Under the pieces are notes generated by a model. It was not told where the DNA came from. It did no database searches and saw nothing but the letters and a program-made list of their open reading frames with translations. Below are positions 14,905 to 23,609 of a DNA stretch of 64,000 bases, one piece after another. The stretch lies in the NCBI GenBank assembly GCA_035534895.1, contig DATLRC010000003.1, positions 13,754 to 77,753 on the forward strand. The letters are read 5' to 3'. This DNA is from DATLRC01 sp035534895. GTDB lineage: Bacteria; Patescibacteriota; Saccharimonadia; Saccharimonadales; UBA4665. Position numbers and translations under genes: made by a program. Positions within the stretch are counted from its first letter, which is position 1, and the number at the start of each line of letters is the position of its first letter.

Positions 14905-16380
14905 ATGGCCCTACTAGTGGTAATACTGGCCCTGATAGCTCTTGGTGAGCTACTTGATCTTTTAGGTAGGCCAAAGTCGGCCTATGGTCACCGTCACCAT
15001 AACTTCAAGAGACGGTCTAGCTTTCAAGCCGACGTTCTAAAACCAAAAATCAAACCTAAACCACCACATCGTTCAGTCGATATTGACTCATTCAGTCTAA
15101 GCCAAGAGCAGGTTAAGCTCTTAGATTGGCTAGAGAACGCCTCCGAATCAGTCTTCATAACCGGTAAAGCAGGCACCGGTAAATCACTAGTGCTTCAATA
15201 TTTTCAGTCCAAAACGGCTAAAAACATTGTTGTTGTTGCCCCAACCGGTGTGGCAGCCTTGAATATAGGCGGCCAAACAATCCACTCGCTGTTTAAACTG
15301 CCACCAACCCTTATCGAACAGGCAGACATTAAGCTGGACCCTAAAACCAAAACAGTGCTGGCCCACGTTGACGCAGTTGTGATTGACGAAGTATCAATGG
15401 TCAGAGTCGACCAGGTGGAGGCAATTAACTATAAACTGAAACTGGCCAAGAATAACAATTTGCCTTTCGGGGGCTGCCAAATAATCATGTTTGGTGATCC
15501 CTATCAACTGCCACCGGTGATCAGTGACCCGGCGCTAACCAAGTACTTCAACCAAAAATACGGCGGACCTTTTTTCTTTAATGCCCCGGTCTGGCAGAGT
15601 ACAAAGCTCAATATCCTTGAACTTCAGACCATCTTTCGTCAGCAGGACAAAGCCTTCAAAGACATTTTAAATCAAATCCGAGTCGGCGCTATAACTCCAG
15701 CTGCACTTGAGCAACTTAATGAACGCCTGAGCTTGACCTTGCCCAGGCAGGGCGCGGTAACTCTAACCAGCCATAACGCCAGCGTCAGTGCCATTAATGA
15801 ACAACGATTATCTGAACTGCCCGGTAAAACCAGAGAATATGATGCCCAGATAAGCGGCCAACTGACTGCCAAAGCTTTTCCAACCGAGCAAAAACTACGA
15901 CTTAAAGTAGGTGCTCAAGTCATATTGCTCAAGAATGATAGGCACAAGGGCTTTGTCAACGGTTCGCTTGGCAAAATCAAGGCCCTAGGCAGTAATCAAA
16001 TAAAAGTCGAAATTGACACTAAACTTTATGTAATTGAGCCAGAAACCTGGACTAAATTCGGCTACTACTATGACAGCAATGCCCGCCGGATTAGCAAAAA
16101 GATCATTGGTTCGTTCACCCAATTTCCAATCCGTCTGGCCTGGGCAATGACTATCCATAAAGCTCAAGGACAAACCCACAAAACGGTTATTGTTGATCTC
16201 GGCAGAGGTGCTTTTGCCCACGGTCAGGCTTACGTAGCACTCAGCCGCTGCGTAGCGCTTGATGGACTTTACCTCAAGTCACCGATAATAAAAGAAGACT
16301 TGATTGTTGATCCAGCCATCACAAACTTTATGAAACCTCAAACTAGCCGTCAATTGGTCCATACTAAAAGCCATGTTTGA
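14905..16380 (+). CDS. Pif1/RecD2-like superfamily 1B helicase with N-terminal membrane helix
   Basis: The 491-residue protein has a Walker A GKAGTGKS (87-94), a GVAALNIGGQTIHS segment, a Walker B VIDEVSMV (near 155-162), GDPYQLPP (motif III) and the C-terminal UvrD_C_2 motif MTIHKAQGQT...VALSR (near 415-450). It should unwind DNA 5' to 3' using ATP. Unusually, residues 1-20 are a strongly hydrophobic helix followed by a His/Arg/Lys-rich linker, which predicts tethering to the inner face of the membrane. Membrane tethering would suit work on incoming DNA. The gene overlaps the mpg remnant by 8 nt. Confidence 0.88.
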   Translation: MALLVVILALIALGELLDLLGRPKSAYGHRHHNFKRRSSFQADVLKPKIKPKPPHRSVDIDSFSLSQEQVKLLDWLENASESVFITGKAGTGKSLVLQYFQSKTAKNIVVVAPTGVAALNIGGQTIHSLFKLPPTLIEQADIKLDPKTKTVLAHVDAVVIDEVSMVRVDQVEAINYKLKLAKNNNLPFGGCQIIMFGDPYQLPPVISDPALTKYFNQKYGGPFFFNAPVWQSTKLNILELQTIFRQQDKAFKDILNQIRVGAITPAALEQLNERLSLTLPRQGAVTLTSHNASVSAINEQRLSELPGKTREYDAQISGQLTAKAFPTEQKLRLKVGAQVILLKNDRHKGFVNGSLGKIKALGSNQIKVEIDTKLYVIEPETWTKFGYYYDSNARRISKKIIGSFTQFPIRLAWAMTIHKAQGQTHKTVIVDLGRGAFAHGQAYVALSRCVALDGLYLKSPIIKEDLIVDPAITNFMKPQTSRQLVHTKSHV

Positions 16381-16572
16381 CTTCTTAGATGATCCCCTCA
16401 GTGCCGCCCCGAGACTTCTTGGCTGCTACCTTGAACGCCAACTTAACGGCAAGCTACTAAGAGGCAAAATTGTTGAAACAGAGTGCTACACCGAGCAAGA
16501 CCCAGCTAGCCACTACTCCGTGGCCAGACTCCCAGAAACAGCGTCATGTTTGGTCCCACTACCAGCTATGTT

Positions 16573-17496
16573 GCGAATGGTCAGTGCGGACTACGATGAG
16601 TATAAGTTAAATGAAATAAAAGAGCTGCTACTAACCCCTCTGGCTGTATAATAATGGACAAGATGAGAAGCAAGCAACTCGTATTTATAGATGACAGTGG
16701 CGACCCTGGTATCAAAACCCATTCCAGCAGCCACTTTGTGATGGCGGCTGTCGTCTTTAGTGATGACTTGGTTGCTGAAGAAGTTGCTTTGACTATGCGG
16801 AAGTTTCGCCGTCAACTCGGCTGGACTGATGACCACGAGTATAAGTTCAATAAAACCAAGAAGGACTACATCAAGCAGATTTTGCGTTTAGTGGCACAGT
16901 ACGACTATAGTGTTTACGCCATTGTCGTGAACAAAGCAAAGTTTAGACAAACTCCTAAGCACCTTTATAACGATAGTATCAGTGAGCTATTCAAGGTTAT
17001 TCCGCTAAAGAAAGCCGCCATCAAGATTGACGGACACCCTGGCACGAACTACACCAAGCGAGCCATCTCGCAGGTGCGTAAAAATGCCAATGTTACCACT
17101 GGTCAGATAGCTAACATCAAGTTTGCCGACAGCAAAGAAAACGTACTTATTCAACTGGCAGACTTGGTAGCAAGTTCCATATTCCGCTCTACTCAAACAG
17201 GCAAAGTTGACCATAAAGAGTATGTAGCTATTTTGAAGAAGCACGTTGTAGAAGTGCGAAAATCATAAGTAGCCTAGAAAGCGAAAACAGCCCCTATTCC
17301 TTTCGGAAAAGCGTACCATACGGTACCAGTTCGGGACTGCTTTCTTTGTAGCTGCATTATTGCACGAATGTGGCACTTTCGTCAATAGCTTGCAATTGTC
17401 AGGTAGAAATGTCAGATAGGAAAATTGTCCATCTCGGACTTTAGCCTGCCCTGATAATTTCTGCCAACACTGATACCAGTCTTTACATAAACCCTT
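16573..17496 (+). mobile_element. Insertion cassette carrying a DUF3800 gene inside mpg
   Basis: Boundaries are placed where AAG-family homology stops and resumes. No transposase is visible and I found no clear terminal inverted repeats or target duplication. A short inverted repeat (GTACC-ATAC-GGTAC) lies in its 3' noncoding part (17269-17496), which holds no convincing gene. It may be a single-gene cargo moved by recombination. Confidence 0.5.
16663..17268 (+). CDS. DUF3800 domain protein
   Basis: The roughly 201-residue protein opens with the DUF3800 hallmark FIDDSGDPG, whose acidic residues resemble an RNase H-like active site. It continues with HEYKFNKTK and ends with the conserved QLADLVASSIF. 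DUF3800 proteins are frequent on mobile elements and in defence islands; activity is unproven. TATAAT at 16647-16652 lies 10 nt before ATG 16663, which I prefer over ATG 16654, only 1 nt from the box. It sits inside the broken mpg gene and is probably mobile cargo. Confidence 0.82.
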   Translation: MRSKQLVFIDDSGDPGIKTHSSSHFVMAAVVFSDDLVAEEVALTMRKFRRQLGWTDDHEYKFNKTKKDYIKQILRLVAQYDYSVYAIVVNKAKFRQTPKHLYNDSISELFKVIPLKKAAIKIDGHPGTNYTKRAISQVRKNANVTTGQIANIKFADSKENVLIQLADLVASSIFRSTQTGKVDHKEYVAILKKHVVEVRKS

Positions 17497-17831
17497 GTTG
17501 TAGTTGGTAATAGCGGCCAAGGTTCAGCTATCCTTATTCGGGCCCTTGAGCCCTTATCTGGACAAGAAACCATGACTCAATTGCGGTCAGGCCAAAAGCC
17601 CGACAATCTAACTAACGGACCGGCTAAATTGACCCAAGCTCTGGCAATCACCCGGGAACTAAACGGCCACGATCTTGCACTCTGGCCACTTAAGTTGATT
17701 ATTAAACCGCCTCTAGCTAGCTCAAACATTGTCCAGACCAAACGGATTGGTATTTCTGCCGCCCAGGATCTAAAACTACGTTTTTATATCAAAGATAACC
17801 CTTATCTATCCCAAAAAGTCAAAATAGTGGC

Positions 17832-17935
17832 TTGAAAATAGCTCCCAGGCAGCTTATGCTTAAAATATGGAAGTGTGAGGCTTCCAACAAGACCCGGGCG
17901 CATTTCGTTCCGGGTCCTTTAAGTTCTTTTGAGAG
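17832..17935 (+). ncRNA. Candidate small structured RNA with its own promoter
   Basis: TTGAAA (17832-17837), 17 bp and TATGCT (17855-17860) form a good promoter predicting a start near 17867. The next 70 nt hold two hairpins: GGAAG/CTTCC (17869-17885) and GACCCGG/CCGGGTC (17891-17916), followed by a pyrimidine-rich end (CTTTAAGTTCTTTT). No reading frame is present. The second hairpin could be a terminator, in which case the RNA is about 65-70 nt. No Rfam family recognised. Confidence 0.45.
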
Positions 17936-18107
17936 CTACGTCATGATAGTACGAAGAGTAGTCCTCTGGCACATATACTGGATACAAGGGCTGATTTAGC
18001 TTTGGCCTATCGTTTTTGAGTATCAGCAACTAGAACAGCCGTGCCTGCACCTGAAATTACTAAACCAGAATCTTTCAAAGTATGGCAGGGGGTTAACAAT
18101 AAAAAAA

Positions 18108-18347
18108 TTAAGCTCGCCATTCCTTTTCTGGAATGCCTGAAGTGTTAACAATTGCTTTCATTGTGCCTATGGGGATTGATTTTTTTGCATGATACTGAAC
18201 ATGCACTAAATAATACTTTTTCCCTGCTGATCGCTGGAAATAATGATGCGAAGTCCCTTTATCGTGACCAATTTCGCATTCTTTAAAACCACTTGACTTT
18301 AAGAAAGATACTACGTCTTTGAACCCCCAGTTACGTAGTCCTCTCAT
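18108..18347 (-). CDS. hicA: HicA-family mRNA interferase toxin
   Basis: The 79-residue double-stranded-RNA-binding-like protein has the HicA pattern: FLKSSGF, then the catalytic-His segment GTSHHYF, VQYHAKKSIPIGTMKAIVNTSGI. HicA toxins cleave mRNA independently of ribosomes when their antitoxin is removed. It lies 4 nt downstream of a 114-residue gene in the same direction, presumably the antitoxin. The order antitoxin-toxin is reversed from classical hicAB. Confidence 0.8.
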   Translation of the reverse strand: MRGLRNWGFKDVVSFLKSSGFKECEIGHDKGTSHHYFQRSAGKKYYLVHVQYHAKKSIPIGTMKAIVNTSGIPEKEWRA

Positions 18348-18351
18348 GTGC

Positions 18352-18696
18352 TTATACGCATGCCAGAGTTAGATGGGCGCGTCCTGTTTGCATTGCTTCT
18401 TCATACTCATCAGACAACTTTTTACCCGATTTCCTGGAAGCTATCCGATTTTCTAATTCCTTAAAGAGTTCCTTGTATTCTTCTTCAAGCATATCCGATT
18501 TGTCTAATAGATTATCGGGTAAGTTATTATGTTTAACGGCGGCAACATAACCCTGGGAGGCTTTTATTAAATCGTTTATAAGTTTATTCTCGTTTTTGTT
18601 CTCAAGAACGATGGCAAATTCATAGCAAATACCTATGTATTTAGTAGAAGTCTCAAGAATTAAAATTCTGATTTGACCCTTGGTCTTAGTATTCAT
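18352..18696 (-). CDS. Putative antitoxin partner of HicA (not HicB-like by eye)
   Basis: The 114-residue protein is helical and acidic (ENKNENKLINDLIKA; DKSDMLEEEYKELFKELENR), without the HicB partial RNase H fold or an obvious DNA-binding motif. Position and 4-nt spacing to hicA suggest an antitoxin of another type, which is inference. TATAAT at 18704-18709 lies exactly 7 nt before its ATG, so the pair is transcribed as a leaderless operon. Confidence 0.6.
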   Translation of the reverse strand: MNTKTKGQIRILILETSTKYIGICYEFAIVLENKNENKLINDLIKASQGYVAAVKHNNLPDNLLDKSDMLEEEYKELFKELENRIASRKSGKKLSDEYEEAMQTGRAHLTLACV

Positions 18697-18703
18697 AAGC
18701 TTT

Positions 18704-18709
18704 ATTATA
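18704..18709 (-). promoter_or_regulatory. -10 box TATAAT, leaderless start of the HicA operon
   Basis: Consensus -10 on the minus strand, 7 nt from ATG 18696. The 210 nt between here and the ZIP gene hold no convincing coding sequence. Confidence 0.6.
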
Positions 18710-18920
18710 CCACCTTTTGCTTATTATTCAATAATAACGACATGTTGGTTTTCTCTTATAAGTATATAACACACGCATTAAAGCCGTCTAAAATATTATG
18801 TTGGGCAGAAGCCTCATTTTTTATAAAAAGCAGAAGAGCTCTAAAAAACGACTACTAATTTGCAATCTTGTTCATCTTTAGCTTTACTGATAGTCAGTCT
18901 ATTAAGTTCATCAACCAAAA

Positions 18921-19646
18921 ATGCTACCAATAATTTTATCAGGCTTCACATTTGTATCGACCTTACTGGGCGGTATCTTTGCTCTCAAAAATCAAGACCG
19001 CCTACACCGAGTTTTAGGTTACACTGCCGGTGTTTTAATAGGTGTAGTAGCCTTTGATCTTTTGCCCGAAATATTTAAAACACAAGCCGCCCACAAACTG
19101 TCTGTCAGCGGGCCAATGATTGCCCTAGTAGCCGGATTCCTACTATTTCACATTATCGAAAAGAGTCTATTAATACACCATAGTCAGGAGCGGGAATATA
19201 CGTTGCACCATCATCCGCAGGTCGGTATGGCTTCAGCCCTAGCCCTGATTGGCCATAGTTTTCTGGATGGTGTCGGAATCGGTCTTGGTTTTCAAGCCGG
19301 AGCGGCAGTCGGCATAGCCGTAGCTATAGCCGTTATTGCCCATGACTTTAGTGACGGGCTAAATACTGTTAATTTAATGCTAATCAATCAGAACAAGTCA
19401 CGGCGGACACTCGGACTACTCTTTATTGACGCCATTGCACCATTGTTTGGCGTCTTATCTACACTACTAATACACCTCTCGACCAGTGGTCTTGTGCTCT
19501 ACCTTGGCTTTTTTACCGGCTTTTTGCTCTACATAGGTGCCAGCGAGATTTTACCAGAGGCTCACAGCGAGCACTCTTCATACCGGACGATTCTACTGAC
19601 TGTTCTTGGCGCACTGTTTATGTTTATTGTTACTCGCTTCATCTAG
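18921..19646 (+). CDS. ZIP family divalent metal transporter
   Basis: The 241-residue, eight-helix protein has the two ZIP metal-path motifs: IGHSFLDGVGIG in helix IV (near 108-119) and IAHDFSDGLNTV in helix V (near 138-149). A His-rich loop (HHSQEREYTLHHHP, near 86-99) precedes them, a usual metal-sensing or metal-delivery segment. It should import Zn2+ or a similar divalent metal. Start ATG 18921 has no Shine-Dalgarno. Confidence 0.92.
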   Translation: MLPIILSGFTFVSTLLGGIFALKNQDRLHRVLGYTAGVLIGVVAFDLLPEIFKTQAAHKLSVSGPMIALVAGFLLFHIIEKSLLIHHSQEREYTLHHHPQVGMASALALIGHSFLDGVGIGLGFQAGAAVGIAVAIAVIAHDFSDGLNTVNLMLINQNKSRRTLGLLFIDAIAPLFGVLSTLLIHLSTSGLVLYLGFFTGFLLYIGASEILPEAHSEHSSYRTILLTVLGALFMFIVTRFI

Positions 19647-19667
19647 AATAACTGCTAATATATAGCT

Positions 19668-20726
19668 ATGATCATTGCCCTAGTTATTTTGGGAACCGTG
19701 GTAGTTGTTTTGCTTGGACTGCTCCTAAAACGGAACGGTTCAGACAGCGGTAGCGCCTTACTGCTCAAGCAGGATCTGAATCAACTTAGTCAGGACATCT
19801 CCCTTCTTAAAGACGGACTTCAAACTCAGCTCAGCGAACGACTCGATAAGAATAGCCAACAGATGACCAATCAGTTTCAAGAAAGTGCCAAAATCATTCG
19901 TGACGTTACTCAAAAACTAACCACTCTTGAGAAAACAAACCAACAAGTCGGTGATATTGCCAGTGAGCTTAAACTACTTCAAAACGTACTTACTAATCCC
20001 AAGCAAAGAGGTGTTTTGGGTGAATACTATCTAAACCAAGTGCTCGAAAATGTTCTGCCTCCAGACCGTTTTGTGCTCCAGTACGGCTTCAGTGACGGTC
20101 AAATAGTTGATGCCATCATTAAACTAGACGATAAAATACTGCCCATAGACAGTAAATTCTCGCTCGAGAACTATAACCGAATGCTCGAGGAGCCGGATAA
20201 ATTACGTCGCCAAGCCTTGGCCAAAAACTTCAAAGCTGATCTTAAAAACCGGATCGACGAAACAGCAAAATATATACGTCCGGCTGAAGGCACCATGGAC
20301 TACGCTTTCATGTTTATTCCCAGTGAAGCAATTTACTATGATCTGTTGACCAACAAGGTCGGCACCTCAGGCAGCACGGCACGCGATCTTCTGGAATACT
20401 CTTTCCGCGACAAACATGTCATAATCGTCAGCCCGACAACCTTCATGGCCTATCTGCAAACGGTCATGCAAGGACTGAGAGCTTTACAGATTGAAAAGCA
20501 AGCTCAAGAAATCCAGCTGAGGATCGGTCAACTAGGTCGTCACCTGTCAGGCTACAAAATGTTTATGCTGAAACTGGGCAATAGTTTGGGCTCTAGCGTT
20601 GGACACTTTAACGCCGCCAGCAAAGAGTTTAAAAAAGTGGATACCGATATCTATAAAATCTCAGGTACGGCTGTTGGCGCAGAACCGGTGTTACTCGATC
20701 GCCCAACTCAACTCGAAGATCAATGA
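19668..20726 (+). CDS. rmuC: RmuC family DNA recombination protein
   Basis: The 352-residue protein has an N-terminal membrane helix (1-17), a coiled-coil region (about 30-105) and the RmuC nuclease-like core. Visible motifs are GVLGEYYLNQVLENVLP, VDAIIKLDDKILPIDSKF, DYAFMFIPSEAIYYDLL and VSPTTFMAYLQTV. RmuC limits recombination at inverted repeats and is linked to DNA repair. TAATAT ends 6 nt before ATG 19668, so it is probably leaderless. Its 3' end overlaps the convergent glycosidase gene by 7 nt. Confidence 0.92.
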   Translation: MIIALVILGTVVVVLLGLLLKRNGSDSGSALLLKQDLNQLSQDISLLKDGLQTQLSERLDKNSQQMTNQFQESAKIIRDVTQKLTTLEKTNQQVGDIASELKLLQNVLTNPKQRGVLGEYYLNQVLENVLPPDRFVLQYGFSDGQIVDAIIKLDDKILPIDSKFSLENYNRMLEEPDKLRRQALAKNFKADLKNRIDETAKYIRPAEGTMDYAFMFIPSEAIYYDLLTNKVGTSGSTARDLLEYSFRDKHVIIVSPTTFMAYLQTVMQGLRALQIEKQAQEIQLRIGQLGRHLSGYKMFMLKLGNSLGSSVGHFNAASKEFKKVDTDIYKISGTAVGAEPVLLDRPTQLEDQ

Positions 20727-22039
20727 TCGCTCAGCAAATCAATGGCTAGAGCGGCAGTCCAGCTGAAATTTGCCGTTCCGGCTCCTTCACCGCTCAGTGG
20801 ATCGAAGTATTCATAAAAGCCTGATTTCCCGATCATCTCTAGTGTGCATTCACGCAGGGCTGCAGCATGATGATCAAAGCCATAACGCTCAAGCCCATCA
20901 ATAATTAACCAGTTGATATTAACCCAACTAGGGCCCTGCCAGTAAAGCTTGGGCTTAAACCAGAACGAGTTAAGTGGCACACTCGGTACTGGATAGCTAG
21001 GGCCGAAGGAGTGTGAGTTTTCCAGCTGACGGACCAATTCCTCGGCTCGCTGCTGGGTAATGTTTCCGGCGTAAAGCGGCAGTAGGGTGGCTACAGATGA
21101 TACTTTCAGCAATTTGTGAGTTATAAAGTCGCGCGAGTAATATTGTGCCGAGAAAGGATCCCACAGCTCCTCAAATACTTTTTCACTTAAGCTCATTCTC
21201 TTGTCTAGTTCATCCGGTAGGTCTTCACGTAAGGCCTTGGCAATATGTCTTAGCTGAACATTGGCTCGGATGAATATACTGTTAAATGCCAGATCTTCAA
21301 TGGCAAACAGCGAATGATCCAATATCCGATTGATATCATAGGCTTTACGTCTCAAGCGGCGTTGAACACTGAGCATAGCCAAGGCTTCAACAGTCGAAAA
21401 ACGTTCATTGATTGACACCGAACGGTCACGGCGGAAGAGGCCAATCACTCGGTCTAGGTGAGATCGCTTGATCAGCCTTAACCAAGACGGCAGTTGATGC
21501 TCGTGTAACTCAGCCATCCAAGGCGGGGTATTATCCATGCCAACTTCCCAGGGATGGATCTGAAGCACAAGACCCTCAGCATGGGGGTCACGTTCGTTAT
21601 ACAGCCACTGGTGATAAGCCAATAACGGTTCCCAAATTGATCGATACCACAAACGACGCTCTGGCCATTCCAGCTTTTGACCGACCCGGACAACCGCTTC
21701 GGCTAGCAGGGGAGGCTGAGTGATGCCAGTAGTTGTAACGTCCCTCGGCGCAAAAGGATTCAACCAGCTGCGCCAGATATTGCGATCAATCTGGTAAGCC
21801 GGATCGTCATTAAAGACAATGTTCGGCAACATGCCATTACTCCACTGCCCCCTAAGCAGACTTAAAAGTTCCATCTTGGCCCGCTCAACGTCCAGGTGGC
21901 GCAAACCGATGGCTATAAAGCAGCTGTCCCAAAGCCATTGGTGAGGATACAAATCGGCTGCTGGCATAGTGTAACTGCCGCAATCATTAAGAGCTAATAC
22001 ATTTTTGGCATCGTCGTATAAAGAAGACTTTTCAGGCAT
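20720..22039 (-). CDS. GH63-like (alpha/alpha)6 glycosidase
   Basis: The 439-residue protein shows the mannosylglycerate hydrolase/trehalase-like fold of GH63 relatives. WLWDSCFIAIGL (near 30-41, with the catalytic-region Asp), QWSNGMLPNIVF, YWQGPSWVNINWLIIDGL and the C-terminal EYFDPLSGEGAGTANFSWTAA are characteristic. It should hydrolyse an alpha-linked glucoside or mannoside such as a compatible solute or glycogen fragment in the cytoplasm. There is no signal peptide. TATACT lies 8 nt before its ATG. Confidence 0.85.
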   Translation of the reverse strand: MPEKSSLYDDAKNVLALNDCGSYTMPAADLYPHQWLWDSCFIAIGLRHLDVERAKMELLSLLRGQWSNGMLPNIVFNDDPAYQIDRNIWRSWLNPFAPRDVTTTGITQPPLLAEAVVRVGQKLEWPERRLWYRSIWEPLLAYHQWLYNERDPHAEGLVLQIHPWEVGMDNTPPWMAELHEHQLPSWLRLIKRSHLDRVIGLFRRDRSVSINERFSTVEALAMLSVQRRLRRKAYDINRILDHSLFAIEDLAFNSIFIRANVQLRHIAKALREDLPDELDKRMSLSEKVFEELWDPFSAQYYSRDFITHKLLKVSSVATLLPLYAGNITQQRAEELVRQLENSHSFGPSYPVPSVPLNSFWFKPKLYWQGPSWVNINWLIIDGLERYGFDHHAAALRECTLEMIGKSGFYEYFDPLSGEGAGTANFSWTAALAIDLLSDH

Positions 22040-22260
22040 ATGCTAAAAGTATAGAGCACTTTTAGTTCTGATATATTAAAGACAAGCTTTTAAAAGACCA
22101 AATTTCTCAACATTATCCACAGTTTTCTGAACTAGGCTTATCGTTTTTTCATAAAGAGATGCTTAAGGCGAATAATGGTTTTCCGACTAGGACGGAAATT
22201 GTGCAAATACAGCTCTGGCCTATAGATATAGGTGCTAATCGATGTATACTAGTGAATACT

Positions 22261-22476
22261 ATGAGCGAAGATGAATTCACGCGACTGTTCAAACATATGA
22301 CAAAGCGTTTTGATAAGATTGATAAAGCTTTGGAAGAAAAATCAAGCAATGCAGACATGCAAATGGTCCTTGGCTTGTTAGATGAACTGGCCAAGAGGCA
22401 AGAAATTTCTGATGACGAAAGACTGGTTATGGGACATCAACTCGAACGCCTAGACCGTTTTGACTTAACGAACTAG
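22261..22476 (+). CDS. Small coiled-coil protein (71 aa)
   Basis: Residues 1-35 form a charged helix (MSEDEFTRLFKHMTKRFDK) and the rest a second helix. TATACT at 22245-22250, 10 nt before ATG 22261, supports this start over the longer frame from 22159. It resembles the protein at 40235 in length and style (short, predicted coiled coil, own promoter). I cannot name a function. Confidence 0.55.
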   Translation: MSEDEFTRLFKHMTKRFDKIDKALEEKSSNADMQMVLGLLDELAKRQEISDDERLVMGHQLERLDRFDLTN

Positions 22477-22626
22477 CCACAAAGATTGGTTACCATCTAT
22501 CGGTTTAGACTACCAATACTGCGACCTCAAACTGACCTATAAGTCAGTATTAACAAAAAACGAATCGCTTCCGGAGCTAGCACCAGACAATCAGGTATAA
22601 ATTAGGCTAAAATATATTTGATCATC

Positions 22627-23031
22627 ATGTTAAACCCAGAAAATAGTCAACTATATAATTTGTCGTCTCCAGAGAGCGAGATATTCGAGAAGCAAGCTGC
22701 CATTTTGAACGAGCAGCGATTAGCCCAAAAACTGATCTGGCTCAATCAGCTGGCAGCAGCCGTCTTGCGTAGTCCAATGCCGGATCGCAATATGCTGCAG
22801 GCCAGAACAAAGCTTAAGGGCAGCCAAGTTAGCCCTCTAATTGGTTATCTTCAAGACTATAAGTTAATTGAATACCTCTCGCCACGCATCAAGAATGATC
22901 CTTGTCCCGGTCATTACGCTGCCCAACCCCCGCTATGCTGGGCGGCAACAAAACCTGAAACCTACCCCCATCTTGCTTGGGCTCTTAGCACGCTGCCTGA
23001 TCTGGAGGCGCCGGTCAGCGGTAATTTATAA
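22627..23031 (+). CDS. Hypothetical protein (134 aa)
   Basis: Not recognised. The first 80 residues are helical with a winged-helix-like feel (KLIWLNQLAAAVLRSP; RTKLKGSQVSPLIGYLQDYKLIEYL), followed by a Cys/Pro/Trp-rich C-terminus (CPGHYAAQPPLCWAATKP). TATATT lies 8 nt before ATG 22627; a TTG at 22618 is the alternative. It converges on yajQ and overlaps it by 17 nt. Confidence 0.55.
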   Translation: MLNPENSQLYNLSSPESEIFEKQAAILNEQRLAQKLIWLNQLAAAVLRSPMPDRNMLQARTKLKGSQVSPLIGYLQDYKLIEYLSPRIKNDPCPGHYAAQPPLCWAATKPETYPHLAWALSTLPDLEAPVSGNL

Positions 23032-23512
23032 AGGACAACGGAAAATCGAAATCTTGTTTACCTAAGAGTCGCATTATGGCCTGAAGGTCATCCTTACTGG
23101 GGCTAGTAACTCTCAGCCTATCGGCCTGAACTTGGGCCTTAACCTTTGGAAAATGTTGGCGTAGTAAAGCACTAATAGATTTAGCTTTAGCCTGGTCAAG
23201 TCCTTCCCTAAAAGGTACGTCCTTAGAGGCTCTTAGATTGTTCTCCATAATCGGCTGCGATACATCAAGCACTTTCTGGCTTTGATCGCGGGCGGCTAGT
23301 TTTTTGCGGACAATATCTAATATGGCTTCAATTTGCCACTCACTGTTACCAATAATTTTAAAGCCTCGTTTATCACTGTCCAGCCACTGACATTCGGCTG
23401 GCGTGTTTTTAAAATCATAACGGTTATCAATTTCCCGTCCTAGTTGGTCAAAAACGTTATTCATCTCGGCTTTGTCATACTGGCTGACGATATCAAATGA
23501 AAAATTAGTCAT
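23015..23512 (-). CDS. yajQ: YajQ family nucleotide-binding protein
   Basis: The 165-residue protein matches the YajQ family over its whole length: SFDIVSQYDKAEMNNVFDQ at the start, REIDNRYDFKNT, and a C-terminal RVTSPSKDDLQAIM...DFDFPLSFINYR. Members bind nucleotides, and some bind cyclic di-GMP or RNA; no enzymatic role is fixed. TAAACT (23520-23525) ends exactly 7 nt before its ATG, giving a leaderless mRNA. Confidence 0.93.
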   Translation of the reverse strand: MTNFSFDIVSQYDKAEMNNVFDQLGREIDNRYDFKNTPAECQWLDSDKRGFKIIGNSEWQIEAILDIVRKKLAARDQSQKVLDVSQPIMENNLRASKDVPFREGLDQAKAKSISALLRQHFPKVKAQVQADRLRVTSPSKDDLQAIMRLLGKQDFDFPLSFINYR

Positions 23513-23609
23513 AATTAATAGTTTACTCCAGTAAATATTGTTACCAAACTTACACTGGTCCTAAATCACTTCCGACATAAATCGGCTGCTGGTATACTTG
23601 AAATCAGTT

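Larger units (their letters stand above)
16373..17835 (+). pseudogene. mpg: Methylpurine-DNA glycosylase (AAG/MPG), frameshifted and interrupted
   Basis: The 5' part from ATG 16373 reads as an AAG-family base-excision glycosylase, including the catalytic Glu segment VETECY and DPASH. A one-base loss at about 16517 shifts the frame: the family sequence continues as RGQTPRNSVMFGP from 16519 in another frame. Homology stops at about 16572 and resumes at 17494 as LVVVGNSGQGSAILIRALEP, then LTNGPAKLTQALAI and RIGISAAQDLKLRFY up to 17835. The roughly 920 bp between carry a DUF3800 gene. About 11 residues of the family core (the YGMHYC region) are missing. The enzyme cannot be made. Confidence 0.85.

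Noticed and set aside
17263..17520. 85-codon minus-strand frame between DUF3800 and the mpg remnant
   Set aside because: It begins inside mpg sequence and ends at the DUF3800 stop; composition and lack of a start site suggest a shadow within the insert.
18673..19057. Two plus-strand frames before and over the ZIP start
   Set aside because: Low complexity, no ribosome site; the second is an out-of-frame shadow of the ZIP gene.
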